In this document: positions 45,874-54,380 of the stretch, piece after piece
Layout: every line of letters starts with the position of its first letter
Position numbering within the stretch: position 1 is the stretch's first letter
NCBI GenBank assembly: GCA_002746645.1
Contig: PDPU01000009.1
Location: 1-64,000, forward strand
Source: Gammaproteobacteria bacterium
Lineage (GTDB): Bacteria; Pseudomonadota; Gammaproteobacteria; Granulosicoccales; Granulosicoccaceae
Length of the DNA: 64,000 nt
Direction: 5' to 3'
Notes under the pieces: generated by a model
What the model was told of the DNA's origin: nothing
The model's input: only the letters and a program-made list of their open reading frames with translations
Databases searched by the model: none
Program-made: the position numbers and the translations under genes

Positions 45874-46206
45874 CTATGCCCAGCGGAGAACGCCAAGGAA
45901 CACCAGTGCCAACACGAACGCGACACCGATCAGTTCCCTTTCGTAGCGGCACATTGCGAAACCGACTGCCCATCGAATCGGCTTCGCAAGCACCGCGTGG
46001 TACTCGCGGCGAACGGTTTCGAGAGTGTGCTCGGCTGACTGCCGATCCCTGATTTCACGCTCGATGAAATGCGTGACGGGATGTGCTTCGATGTTCTCTT
46101 TCCACGTCGTCACGACTTTCAGTGACGAGACCTGGATCGGTCGCGAAGTGCCGTAGCGATGCTCGTGGTCTCCATGGCTGAACACCAGCCCGACCTGCTC
46201 CCACAT
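45874..46206 (-). CDS. Small protein with C-terminal membrane anchor, unknown
   Basis: 110 residues from the only in-frame ATG (46206). Soluble, charged N-terminal part (LKVVTTWKENIEAHPVTHF, EREIRDRQSAEHTLETVRREY) and one C-terminal membrane helix (about 91-108, ELIGVAFVLALVFLGVLRW). Upstream of the ATG the frame stays open and reads a Cys/His-rich stretch (HLCEPAYCLHSLGHGCGDN) that could belong to the protein if a non-standard start were used. Follows the relaxase gene on the same strand. No family recognised. Confidence 0.5.
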   Translation of the reverse strand: MWEQVGLVFSHGDHEHRYGTSRPIQVSSLKVVTTWKENIEAHPVTHFIEREIRDRQSAEHTLETVRREYHAVLAKPIRWAVGFAMCRYERELIGVAFVLALVFLGVLRWA

Positions 46207-46306
46207 GCGATTGCGCCGCGTCTTGTTGTCGCCACAGCCGTGTCCGAGTGAGTGTAGACAGTATGCTGGTTCACAAAGATGGGCGCGTGGGAAAATGACA
46301 TGACAA

Positions 46307-47893
46307 CTACACCTCGTCGGTACCGTTGCGGCCGGTATCGGGCACGGGTGTCGAGGTTGGTGAAGGTAATTCTGTGACGGCAGCCATATCGGACGATGGT
46401 GCCGCGGAGGTGGTCGGAGTGCCGAGGATGTATTTCGGCTTTTCGATCTTCTTCTTGCCGCGCTTTGGTTTCGGGAGCGGGGGAGGGACGTCCTCCACGG
46501 GTGGTGGGTTGGCGGCATCAGGTGTGACGAGCTCTTCGAATTCGGGCGGGAGAAAGGCGTCGGCGTCAGTTGGCGGCGTGGCATCGATGTGTGCCGGCAC
46601 ATTGTCGGTGCTGGTCTGATCATCGGTTCGTGCCGCGGCCGGCGCCGTTTCTCCGGTGTGTTCGGGTGGATTCTCTCCGTTCGCCAGTACAGCATGGTGT
46701 CGATCGAGTTCGGTGCGGGTGATCGGGATGATCTCGCCGGCAAAGGGAGCGATCTGACGGGAGGGGTGCAGGGCGCGCTGGCGCTCGAAGCAGAGCACCG
46801 TCAGCGCGTGATCGTAGTCGTCGCCTACGATACGCACGTGCCAGGTTGCACGACCGCCCGGTGTGGGGATGAGATAGCCGTGATCGAGGAGGATGTCGGG
46901 GAGTCGATCATCCTCGAAAGGGATGTTGCCTGAACCATCGGTCTGAAGGCGTTCGCGCGCAAGTGTCATGGCGCGCTTGCAGACAAGCCACAATCGATCC
47001 TCGGTGACCCAGCCGGCGCCGCCGTTCTGGTTAAGGGGAAGGCTCGGGCGTACAAGCTCGCCACGGATTGCATGCATCAGACGCTGGCCGAGGCTGATCG
47101 TCGGCGCACCGACCACCTGACTGCGCGGTTGCCCGGGCCCGAGGTTTCGGCTCACCGAGTGCTGATCGGCCCGCTGACAGAGTCGACCGATCGTGCCCCA
47201 TTCGAAGGGGCGGTTCGAGAGCCACGCAGAGACTTCTTCGAGGAGGCGCAGGTTCACATCGAGAAGCAGCCTTCCCTCCGGCGGTACCATGCACAGCAGG
47301 ATGATCGAGCTTCGCAACTGAAACTCATGGTTTCGGTTCATCCGCGACGGGTCTCCGAATTCGATACGGTAGTGTGTTGCCCCGGTCTCGGTGATCGAGC
47401 CTGCGAGCGGAGAGTAGCGCTCACCGTTCGTGGGCACAAGGCGCGTCATGGTGAGACATTTTCCGGCATCATGAAGGATGCTTGCGACGAAGACGCCATA
47501 GGTCCACGCAAGCTCTTCGCGTCGGATCCGTTCGGGATCGGAGTTCGTTGGCAGAAGATATCCCCGGCGAAGTGACATTGCTGTCTCGACCACCTCGAGC
47601 GTATGGACCACCAGTCCTCCGAGCCCGGCATGATGGTCGGCGATCGATGCAGGCTGAAGTTGTGCCGCTTCGATGAAGCGATCAAGAAGCGGTTGATACA
47701 GCCGCTGGAATTCATCGGGGGTGATCGCCGCAAGGCGTGCGATCGCGGTGATCTTGCCGCCGACATTCAGGAGCCTGACAAGTGCCTTCGCGTCGAGCAC
47801 GGGATATTCGGACACCGTGGCCAGGCTTTCAAGGGTCAGCGGTGCCCGACGCTTCTCTCGCCGACCAAGCAGGGAGGTGAACATGGATTCCAT
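46307..47893 (-). CDS. traI: MOBH-family relaxase TraI
   Basis: 528 residues. N-terminal TraI_2 domain (VSEYPVLDAKALVRLL, FQRLYQPLLDRFIEAAQL) with the HD-type metal site HHAGLGGLVVHTLEVVE and ILHDAGK. A second conserved block (ENRLWLVCKRA-like: TEDRLWLVCKRAMTLARERL) lies near 300. The C-terminal 130 residues are Pro/Ala/Thr-rich with a basic PKPKRGKKKIEKPK segment. Nicks and binds the transferred strand at oriT. It is divergent from the pilus operon, with 462 non-coding bases between. Confidence 0.88.
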   Translation of the reverse strand: MESMFTSLLGRREKRRAPLTLESLATVSEYPVLDAKALVRLLNVGGKITAIARLAAITPDEFQRLYQPLLDRFIEAAQLQPASIADHHAGLGGLVVHTLEVVETAMSLRRGYLLPTNSDPERIRREELAWTYGVFVASILHDAGKCLTMTRLVPTNGERYSPLAGSITETGATHYRIEFGDPSRMNRNHEFQLRSSIILLCMVPPEGRLLLDVNLRLLEEVSAWLSNRPFEWGTIGRLCQRADQHSVSRNLGPGQPRSQVVGAPTISLGQRLMHAIRGELVRPSLPLNQNGGAGWVTEDRLWLVCKRAMTLARERLQTDGSGNIPFEDDRLPDILLDHGYLIPTPGGRATWHVRIVGDDYDHALTVLCFERQRALHPSRQIAPFAGEIIPITRTELDRHHAVLANGENPPEHTGETAPAAARTDDQTSTDNVPAHIDATPPTDADAFLPPEFEELVTPDAANPPPVEDVPPPLPKPKRGKKKIEKPKYILGTPTTSAAPSSDMAAVTELPSPTSTPVPDTGRNGTDEV

Positions 47894-48355
47894 TCTTGCA
47901 GTCTACCTGCACGATGCTCCGCATTCGTTTGCCTGAAGCAACCGATTCACTTGTGCCTGCACAGTGTTGCCACTTGAACAGGCACCCATCGATACACTCC
48001 TGTCATCTGTTCGCCGTGAACGGCTGCGTATGCATTGAGTTGCGTATGCATTGATTGCAGACGGAGTGTGTGTGTGTTTCGTCTGTCACCACGGCCTTTC
48101 CGTTTTGCAACTTATTTCAGGTGGTGTCGTGATTGTTCTCGTCGTGCGGCACCGGCGTGCCCGATAAATCAGCGCTTCCGGTCAATCGACGACCACCCGG
48201 CAGCCTCGAGATGATGTCATTGGAACTTCACGAGTCACGTAAAATATTGCATAAGCGATTATAAATACAGTAACATACCGAAGATTTCGCCTGACTCGCT
48301 CCCGCCTTTGCGGTACGTTTGGCCCAGATTGTCATATGGACACGACTAGCAGCAC
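47894..48355. promoter_or_regulatory. Divergent promoter region, candidate oriT
   Basis: 462 non-coding bases between the relaxase and the PilL-like gene. Contains the direct repeat TGCGTATGCATTGA at 48025-48038 and 48041-48054 (16-bp period, each with the palindrome ATGCAT), a GT-rich run at about 48066-48078, and an AT-rich stretch 48240-48277 with TATAAA (48260-48265). Location beside the relaxase gene fits an origin of transfer, but no known nic site was recognised. Confidence 0.35.
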
Positions 48356-49180
48356 ATGACAGAACCGTCATTCATTTCACTCGCTCGTGGCGTGATCGCA
48401 TTGTCCGTGATGATTGCCAGTGGATCTGCATTCGCTGATGCGCTCGCTGGCGACGCGCCCTGGCAGCAGAGCTTTCCGCTGACCATTCTCGAGTCTCCGC
48501 CGAACGCCGGCCTCAAGCGCCCGAACTCCATGCGGCCGCTGACGCACGTCGACACGGCGGCCTCGGCTTCGCAGATCGATCCGCTGTCGAAGACAGCGAC
48601 GGTCGTCTTCGGCCCTGATGTGCGCAGCGTTGGCGATGCCGCACGCATGATCCTCGCACCGGTCGGGTATGAACTCCTCGAGGAAGGGCCGAACGTCTCG
48701 GCGTTGCTGCCCGAATTCCTCGCCGAATCGCTTCCCGACGCGCAGCGTGAGTTTCGTCATCTGCAGGTACGCGAAATGCTCCGCGCGCTCGCTGGCAAGG
48801 GACATGTTGTGGTCTTCGATCACGTGCACCGAAAGGCGACCTTCGATCCGATACCGCGTTACCGCAGTATCGGGCAGGCAACGCAGAGCGACAGTCCGGC
48901 AACGAATGATCTCCTGCTCCCGATCGTGCCGGCAACACCCGTACCCGGCGACAAGATGTCGGACCTGGCGTTGAGTGAAGACGCGATCAGCAACGACATG
49001 GACAACGACGGCTGGGTCAGGGCCGGGAACAGTAATCCGCTCGAGCGGCGTGCACGCGAGGACGGCTGGACCGTCGCCGGGAACCCGATGACAGTGGTCT
49101 CGATCGCTGCGCCGACAGCGCGTGACACGGCGGAAAGGCAGGCAAGCCAGAATATGCGAACAGGGGCACGAGACCAGTGA
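48356..49180 (+). CDS. PilL-like integrative conjugative element protein (TIGR03748-like)
   Basis: 274 residues. Signal peptide (about 1-28, ending GSAFADA). Residues about 80-165 match the conj_PilL N-terminal pattern: VRSVGDAARMILAPVGYELL, a short linker, LLPEFLAESLPDAQREFRHL and QVREMLRALAGKGHVVVFDH. The C-terminal third is low-complexity. In PFGI-1 elements PilL belongs to the conjugative type IV pilus or secretin periphery. First gene of the long plus-strand transfer operon. Confidence 0.7.
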   Translation: MTEPSFISLARGVIALSVMIASGSAFADALAGDAPWQQSFPLTILESPPNAGLKRPNSMRPLTHVDTAASASQIDPLSKTATVVFGPDVRSVGDAARMILAPVGYELLEEGPNVSALLPEFLAESLPDAQREFRHLQVREMLRALAGKGHVVVFDHVHRKATFDPIPRYRSIGQATQSDSPATNDLLLPIVPATPVPGDKMSDLALSEDAISNDMDNDGWVRAGNSNPLERRAREDGWTVAGNPMTVVSIAAPTARDTAERQASQNMRTGARDQ

Positions 49181-49386
49181 GATGCTCGATTGCCTTTTTC
49201 GTGCTGACGCTCGCTGCTGCCCTTGGTGGCGGCTGCAAGGCAAACGCAGAGCGCCCGACCGGTGTGCACGGTGATTGCAACGGTGAGCCCGTGCTCGAGC
49301 GCGATCTTTCCGACACTGGCACCTACCAGGGCGAGAAGCAGATCTACCTGACCGAAGAGAACACGAGTTGTCGCTTCCGCCCATGA
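49177..49386 (+). CDS. Small lipoprotein of the transfer operon
   Basis: 69 residues, ATG overlapping the previous stop by 4 bases. Lipoprotein leader ending GGGC (Cys about 20), then a short Cys-containing tail (HGDCNGEPVL, NTSCRFRP). No family recognised. Overlaps on both sides support that it is translated. Confidence 0.6.
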   Translation: MRCSIAFFVLTLAAALGGGCKANAERPTGVHGDCNGEPVLERDLSDTGTYQGEKQIYLTEENTSCRFRP

Positions 49387-50222
49387 GAACCGTTGCTGTC
49401 ATGGTCGTGTTCATCGGTGCCATCGGAACGTCACTTGCAGATGAGTCCGAACTCGGAAACCCGAAGACCATCGGTCACGGTGACGTCTACGCTCCCGCGA
49501 CCTATTCACGGGGAACCATCGCCGAGGCCTGGGGGCTCACCGAGGAAGAATACAAGCGTTACGAACGCCTGATGATCACCGATCGGCATTTCACGGCGCA
49601 GAACGTTACCCCGTACGAAATCCTTGGCAAGCATGCCGAGACCGAGGAGGAGGCGAAGCACTACGCGCAGATGCTCATCGATCGACAGCTCGAGGAGTAC
49701 ATCAAGACCATGGAGTGGATCATGACACTCAGAGATACGATGCCTGCTCGCGAAGAGATGACCACGACCATCCTCACGAACGCACCGGGCGTCAGGGAGG
49801 CATTGAGTGACGCAGGTGTCGATGTGAACAGGTATTTCGAGCGCGGCGCTCAGAGTGTCTTGGAGGACGGGGAATCAACGGCCGCAGAGGCGCTGCCACA
49901 GACGGAGCCAGGTACTCCTCGGGCTTGTCTCTATATCGATCACACGAACTGTGACCGGTCCTGCAACGCACTCTGGCGCGAAGCGAGGGCGCTTCAGGAG
50001 AAAGGCTCGGTCAGCGGTATCGATGTCGTCTTCATCGGGCAGGGAGAGGAGAAGCCGTCACGTGCTGACGTCTCCGGCTGGGCGAAGGCACACGACGTGA
50101 CGATGGCAGAGGTGCGGAACCGTGCGATCACGCTCAACCACGAAACTCCGCATTACCTTGAACTCCGCAAACAGCGCGAGATCCCGCTTCTGATCGACAG
50201 CAACGGAGAGCCGATCCCGTGA
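49383..50222 (+). CDS. Integrative conjugative element protein TIGR03759
   Basis: 279 residues from ATG 49383 (ATGA overlap). Signal peptide (1-20). RGTIAEAWGLTEEEYKRYERL and TPYEILGKHAETEEEAKHYA are the family hallmark (WGL...EWxRY...LG). Residues about 180-270 look thioredoxin-like with CDRSCNALWREARAL and a D-rich turn. Periplasmic part of the transfer apparatus. Confidence 0.82.
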   Translation: MRTVAVMVVFIGAIGTSLADESELGNPKTIGHGDVYAPATYSRGTIAEAWGLTEEEYKRYERLMITDRHFTAQNVTPYEILGKHAETEEEAKHYAQMLIDRQLEEYIKTMEWIMTLRDTMPAREEMTTTILTNAPGVREALSDAGVDVNRYFERGAQSVLEDGESTAAEALPQTEPGTPRACLYIDHTNCDRSCNALWREARALQEKGSVSGIDVVFIGQGEEKPSRADVSGWAKAHDVTMAEVRNRAITLNHETPHYLELRKQREIPLLIDSNGEPIP

Positions 50223-50812
50223 AGCTACAGCGGTCAAGGAAGTTTGCAACCGTCATTCCCGGTACGCTGGCACTGCTGGCGGCCGCGATGTCTGCCGCGA
50301 ATGAAGAGAACGCGAACGAAGAGAACACGATTCCCTTCGAGTATCGTTACGCGGCCATCAATGCAGGAGTGCCCTACAAGCTCCTCTATGCCATCGCCAT
50401 CGCCGAGTCCGACAACCCCCGTGACCCGAACATCGCGCCCTGGCCCTGGGTACTGAACATCGGAGGCGAGCCGCACTGGTTCGAAACCAGACAGGAGGCG
50501 CAGACCGCTCTCGCGAGTGCCCTCGCGGCCGGCAGAACCAACATCGACATCTGCGCTTCCCAGGTGAACTTCCGCTACAACGGACACCTGATGCCGGATC
50601 TCGCGAATGCGTTCGATACCGAATCCTGCCTTCTGGCTGCCTCCGCCGTGCTGCTGCGGGAACTCGACTACTGTGAACACCAGCTCGACACCCTCGATTG
50701 GTGGTGCGCGGTCGAGCGCTACCACTCGCCGGGACAGAGTGAAGCGCAGCGCGAGCGTGCGGTTGCATACGCCGACCGGGTGAGACAGATCTACGCGAGG
50801 CTTACGCCATGA
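50219..50812 (+). CDS. Lytic transglycosylase-like protein of the transfer operon
   Basis: 197 residues from GTG 50219. Signal peptide (about 8-25). SLT-type fold: YRYAAINAGVPYKLLYAIAI followed by AESDN (catalytic Glu) and later INICASQVNFRYNGH-like NIDICASQVNFRY. WWCAVERYHSPG matches the terminal Y.SP/H motif. It would locally open peptidoglycan for the mating channel, the usual gene beside TIGR03759. Confidence 0.85.
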   Translation: MKLQRSRKFATVIPGTLALLAAAMSAANEENANEENTIPFEYRYAAINAGVPYKLLYAIAIAESDNPRDPNIAPWPWVLNIGGEPHWFETRQEAQTALASALAAGRTNIDICASQVNFRYNGHLMPDLANAFDTESCLLAASAVLLRELDYCEHQLDTLDWWCAVERYHSPGQSEAQRERAVAYADRVRQIYARLTP

Positions 50813-51411
50813 TGCGGATCCTCGTGCTGATACTGATCATGACGGCGGCGACGATGACGAGCGCAGGCGACGCAACCGGTGAAGCCGAACGTCTCGGCGG
50901 CATTGCTCGCGAACTCGCCACCGTCCGGGCGCGCGTGGCAGCAAGCAACACCGGCAAGGCCGATCAGCGCCTCCGATTCGATTACGCCCATGTCGTCGAT
51001 GTGCTCTCGCGTCTCGAGCGCCAGGTACTCGAACACATTGCGCTGCTCGAAAGCGGGGTCGATCGGGAGCTCTGGAACCTCAACACGCGTCAGCGCGTGG
51101 ACCTCGGGAGCGACACCGACGTACAGGCTCATCAGGTACCCGAGTACACACTTGCAGAGAGTGAGACCGAACGCCTGACGACCGTCGCGGGAGAACTTCA
51201 GCTGCTGCGTGGCCTGATTCAGCGCTCGGCGGCACACGATGAGCCGGAAGCGTCGCGGGTGCACTTCGACTACGGCGCGCTCCTCGGACACATCGACTAT
51301 CTGGAATTCGCGGTGCGCGCGCACCTCAGTCTGCTCAACAGTCAGCCGAGGACGCAGTGGGATGCGCACCGGCAGGCCCTGATGGATCGCACGCAGGGGC
51401 TCAAGCCATGA
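50809..51411 (+). CDS. RAQPRD-family protein with duplicated domain
   Basis: 200 residues. Signal peptide (about 1-19). Two tandem units of the ICE RAQPRD type: about 27-85 (ELATVRARVAASN..RFDYAHVVDVLSRLERQVLEHI) and about 122-185 (LQLLRGLIQRSAA..HFDYGALLGHIDYLEFAVRAHL, then NSQPRTQW). Known family members have one unit of about 100 residues. Position just before TIGR03758 is canonical. Confidence 0.75.
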   Translation: MMRILVLILIMTAATMTSAGDATGEAERLGGIARELATVRARVAASNTGKADQRLRFDYAHVVDVLSRLERQVLEHIALLESGVDRELWNLNTRQRVDLGSDTDVQAHQVPEYTLAESETERLTTVAGELQLLRGLIQRSAAHDEPEASRVHFDYGALLGHIDYLEFAVRAHLSLLNSQPRTQWDAHRQALMDRTQGLKP

Positions 51412-51737
51412 GACGCCTGCCTGTCAACCGAACTCGATGGGCGGTCACGATCGTCATCACCATCCTGATGGTTCCGGAGCTGCTTCCGGCTGCCACCACG
51501 GCCACCACTCTCGAGAATTTCAAGGCCGGATCCGGTTTGCATGCCGTGGAAAAGTGGACCGAATTGATCAAGACGCTGGCGAGTGTGCTCGCTCTTGTCT
51601 TTGCCGCCTGGATCGTCATTGCCGAGTTTCGCGCGTGGGGTGCCGAACAGAGCGACGCCGGCAATCTCGTCATGACGATCATCAGAGCAGGAATCATGAC
51701 TCTGATGATCGGTTTTGTAATCACGTTGATCAAATGA
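51408..51737 (+). CDS. Integrative conjugative element protein TIGR03758 (DUF3262)
   Basis: 109 residues from ATG 51408 (overlap with previous stop). Two hydrophobic helices follow a signal-like start (about 11-28, 55-75, 88-107) with LIKTLASVLALVFAAWIVIAEF in the middle. Small inner-membrane protein in the position expected for TIGR03758, before the pilin-like TIGR03745. Confidence 0.82.
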   Translation: MRRLPVNRTRWAVTIVITILMVPELLPAATTATTLENFKAGSGLHAVEKWTELIKTLASVLALVFAAWIVIAEFRAWGAEQSDAGNLVMTIIRAGIMTLMIGFVITLIK

Positions 51738-51748
51738 AGGTAATGAAG

Positions 51749-52156
51749 ATGAAAGCAAGAAACTGCATGAAATACATGATCGACCGATTCGGTGCGGCTG
51801 CCGCATCGGGGTTCGCAACCTTTGCCTGTGTATCGGAGGTGCTTGCGCAGGAGGGTCAGCAGACAACCGGTTCGACCGATGCGCTTCTGGGTGAAATCGG
51901 TAAATTCTTTTCGCAAGGAGCCACTCTTCTCGTTGCCCTGCTTGCGTTCGGTGTCGTTGCCGTGGCGGGTTACGTGATCGTCAGTTCGCTGATTCAGGTT
52001 TCTCGCGAGCGCCGCACGTGGGGCGAAGTGATGGGCAATGTCATCGGCGCTGGTGTTGTCGCGCTGATTGTTGCCGTCATTGCGAGTTACGCAAACGAAC
52101 TGATTCCCGCCATCGGAAGCCTGGATGGTGCCAATGGCGGTACGCCCGGAAACTGA
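51749..52156 (+). CDS. Pilin-like integrative conjugative element protein TIGR03745 (DUF2976)
   Basis: 135 residues from ATG 51749, which has GAAGG 8 bases upstream; ATGs at 51734 and 51743 are alternatives. Leader ending near VLAQEGQ, then two membrane helices (about 55-78 and 96-115) separated by a basic loop SRERRTWGEVMGNVIGAG, matching the family pattern GR+TWG. Thought to be the VirB2/TraA-like pilin or a small channel subunit. A strong stem-loop follows. Confidence 0.8.
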   Translation: MKARNCMKYMIDRFGAAAASGFATFACVSEVLAQEGQQTTGSTDALLGEIGKFFSQGATLLVALLAFGVVAVAGYVIVSSLIQVSRERRTWGEVMGNVIGAGVVALIVAVIASYANELIPAIGSLDGANGGTPGN

Positions 52157-52171
52157 TCCAGGACCGACAGG

Positions 52172-52207
52172 CGAGGCGTTCCCCGTCGAACGGCCGGGAA
52201 CGCCTCG
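52172..52207 (+). terminator. Intercistronic stem-loop after pilin-like gene
   Basis: CGAGGCGTTCCC (52172-52183) pairs perfectly with GGGAACGCCTCG (52196-52207) across a 12-base loop, followed by TTT. It could stabilise the upstream mRNA or partly terminate transcription, giving more pilin than distal proteins. Confidence 0.55.
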
Positions 52208-52230
52208 TTTCACGATGAGTGATCTTCGCC

Positions 52231-52794
52231 ATGGACTTTGAATACGAGCGTGACCTGACGTACGAGGATCCGCGCATTCTCCCGAGGCGGGTGAACGAAC
52301 CCGCGGCCGTGTTTTCCGGCTGCACGCTGAACGAGACCACCGCCATTGTCATCGTCTCCTTTCTGTTCTGGATCACCATGGCATTGGTGCTCGGGCCGCT
52401 TTTCGGCGTCACGGCCCTGTTCTTCGGCGCATCGATCGTTCTGACGATCCTGTCGACCTACGCGCTCGCCAATTATCTTCGTGCACTGAAGCACGGCAGG
52501 CCATCGGGGTACTACCAGCAGATGATGATGCTGAAGCTCGAAGCACTGGGAGTCGGAGAGAGCCACCTGTACCGGGCCAGCGGCGATCTCGAAATCGGCC
52601 GGAGCGAGCAGTACCTGAGTGCCCGTCGGCGCTATCGCTATCGCTACGTGTCGGAAGAAGAATACCAGCAAGGTGTCGAAGGACGGGCTGAAGACGCCGA
52701 AGCGGAAGTCCACTACACATCGGTGTTCGCGGATTTCTCGGAACCGAAGACGGAACGCGACATTCTTGCCGGAGAGCATCATGAGCAGGCGTAG
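52231..52794 (+). CDS. Integrative conjugative element protein TIGR03750 (DUF3487)
   Basis: 187 residues from ATG 52231 (GTG 52219 is an alternative). N-terminal ILPRRVNEPAAVFSGCTLNE resembles the LP.RLN.EP.VF.G.T family start; two membrane helices (about 35-52 and 55-78), then RLKHGRP-like RALKHGRPSGYYQQMMML. Inner-membrane TraL-like component. Confidence 0.8.
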   Translation: MDFEYERDLTYEDPRILPRRVNEPAAVFSGCTLNETTAIVIVSFLFWITMALVLGPLFGVTALFFGASIVLTILSTYALANYLRALKHGRPSGYYQQMMMLKLEALGVGESHLYRASGDLEIGRSEQYLSARRRYRYRYVSEEEYQQGVEGRAEDAEAEVHYTSVFADFSEPKTERDILAGEHHEQA

Positions 52795-53476
52795 CGACTT
52801 CATCGTCCAGCAGAAGACCACGATCAACGTGCTGATCTTCGCGCTTCTGGTGATGACGACTCTCCTCGTCTACGCGATGTACATCATTGCGACGACTCGG
52901 GACAACTTCACGATCACCATCCCACCGAACATGTCTTCGGGGGCGATCGTCAACGTGGACGAGTTCAACAAGAGCACCGTTCACGCGTTTGCCATCAACA
53001 CCTTCCGGGAACTGAATCGCTGGGAAGACGATGGCTATGTGGATTACGGCAGGAAGATCGAGGCACTGGCACCTCGTTTCACGGCAGAGTTCTACGAGTG
53101 GCTCAAGGAGGACATGAACCGGCGAAACGAAGAGGGCGAGCTTGCCGATCGTACTCGCTACACCCTGGAACTCGATGGTGCCCATCATCGGGATCTGGAC
53201 GAGATCGTGGAGGTCGTCGACGACAGCACCTGGATCGTCAACGTCAAGATCACCATCGTCGAGAGCATCGGCGGCTTCGAGATCAAGAATCGCAAGGTGT
53301 CGTACCCCCTGCTGGTTCGCCGCGGCAATCTCTCGCCCACGCCCGATGCAGGCAACTGGGGATTGCTGCTGGATGGCTACCCGGAGGGTCGCGTACCCGA
53401 AGTCATCGAAGACGAACAGAGCGAATCGGTTCAGAGCAAATCGTTTCAGAACGAAGACGATCAGGACACGAAATGA
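52781..53476 (+). CDS. Integrative conjugative element protein TIGR03746 (DUF2895, TraE-like)
   Basis: 231 residues from ATG 52781, overlapping the previous gene by 14 bases. One N-terminal membrane helix (about 14-36) and a periplasmic domain: ITIPPNMSSGAIVNVDEF, FAINTFRELNRWEDDGYVDY and a later NRKVSYPLLVRR. VirB8/TraE-type assembly factor of the mating channel. Confidence 0.82.
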   Translation: MSRRSDFIVQQKTTINVLIFALLVMTTLLVYAMYIIATTRDNFTITIPPNMSSGAIVNVDEFNKSTVHAFAINTFRELNRWEDDGYVDYGRKIEALAPRFTAEFYEWLKEDMNRRNEEGELADRTRYTLELDGAHHRDLDEIVEVVDDSTWIVNVKITIVESIGGFEIKNRKVSYPLLVRRGNLSPTPDAGNWGLLLDGYPEGRVPEVIEDEQSESVQSKSFQNEDDQDTK

Positions 53477-53505
53477 ATCGAGGCATGTTACGAGGATGCG
53501 TATGA
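53473..53505 (+). CDS. Ten-codon open frame between TIGR03746 and TIGR03749 genes
   Basis: ATG overlaps the upstream stop (ATGA) and the TGA overlaps the downstream start (ATGA); it reads MNRGMLRGCV. Such a frame could relay ribosomes between the two genes. It may be coincidence; no protein function is implied. Confidence 0.25.
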   Translation: MNRGMLRGCV

Positions 53506-54380
53506 ACAGAGGACACACCGTCATGCTCCTGCTGCTCATGGTTGTCGTGAGCATCGGCGGGTTCTCGCACGATGCCGGCGCCCGGGAGCAGGGCGGGGGT
53601 TCGGGCGGATGGAAGACGATGGCATATCAAGGCATTCCCCTGTCGATCACCATCGGCGTCGGACAGGAATCGATCCTGCAGTTTCCGTGGCGTGTGGAGA
53701 TGGGCAGTTCGAGTGAGACGCTCGGCATGGTCCGCAATGTACCCGTCGGTGACTCGGTGTTTCTCACACCGCTCATGGCCTTCGAATCGCAGCGCTTCTT
53801 TGCCGAGTCCACCGTGGATGGGTCGATGTTTCTGATCGACATCACCGCAGTGGACGACGCGGCACCGCAGATGATTCGCTTCATGGATGCCCGAGGTGAA
53901 GACGTGCCACCCACCTCGATGGATGAATCGGCTGCCACCACACCCGCAACGACCCGTGACGCCACGACATCAGCTCAGGGTTCGGAGGTCAACTACGCCA
54001 CCCTGACCCGATACGCCCTGCAACGCATCTACTCACCGGAGCGGCTCGTCACACCGGTGGCCGGCATGAGCGAAAGCCGGCTTCCGGATCGCGACATCAT
54101 CATCCGGGATCTCGTTCCGGGCGAGGACATCAGCGCGAAGGCGGCAGCCGAATGGTCGACCAGTGACGGGCTGTTCGTCACCGCGCTTCTGGTTCGGAAC
54201 AACGGCGGGCACAGCGTCACGCTCGACCCGCGCCATCTTCGCCATACACGGACCTGGCTTGCGAGTGCGTACTGGTCGACCGCACTCAGTCCCGCCGGCA
54301 CGATCGGTGACGAAACAACACTGGTCGTCGTGTCAACCTCACCGTGGCGCGACCTGATCCAGCAGCGGGGAGGTGGGTAA
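53502..54380 (+). CDS. Integrative conjugative element protein TIGR03749 (DUF3438, TraK-like)
   Basis: 292 residues from ATG 53502 (CGAGG 6 bases upstream; ATG 53496 is an alternative). Signal peptide (about 8-24). N-terminal domain with IPLSITIGVGQESILQFPW and VGDSVFLTPLMAFESQRFF; C-terminal half with the YALQRIYSPERL and LDPRHLRHTRTWLASAYWST stretches conserved in the family. VirB9/TraK-type outer ring candidate. Confidence 0.85.
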   Translation: MNRGHTVMLLLLMVVVSIGGFSHDAGAREQGGGSGGWKTMAYQGIPLSITIGVGQESILQFPWRVEMGSSSETLGMVRNVPVGDSVFLTPLMAFESQRFFAESTVDGSMFLIDITAVDDAAPQMIRFMDARGEDVPPTSMDESAATTPATTRDATTSAQGSEVNYATLTRYALQRIYSPERLVTPVAGMSESRLPDRDIIIRDLVPGEDISAKAAAEWSTSDGLFVTALLVRNNGGHSVTLDPRHLRHTRTWLASAYWSTALSPAGTIGDETTLVVVSTSPWRDLIQQRGGG

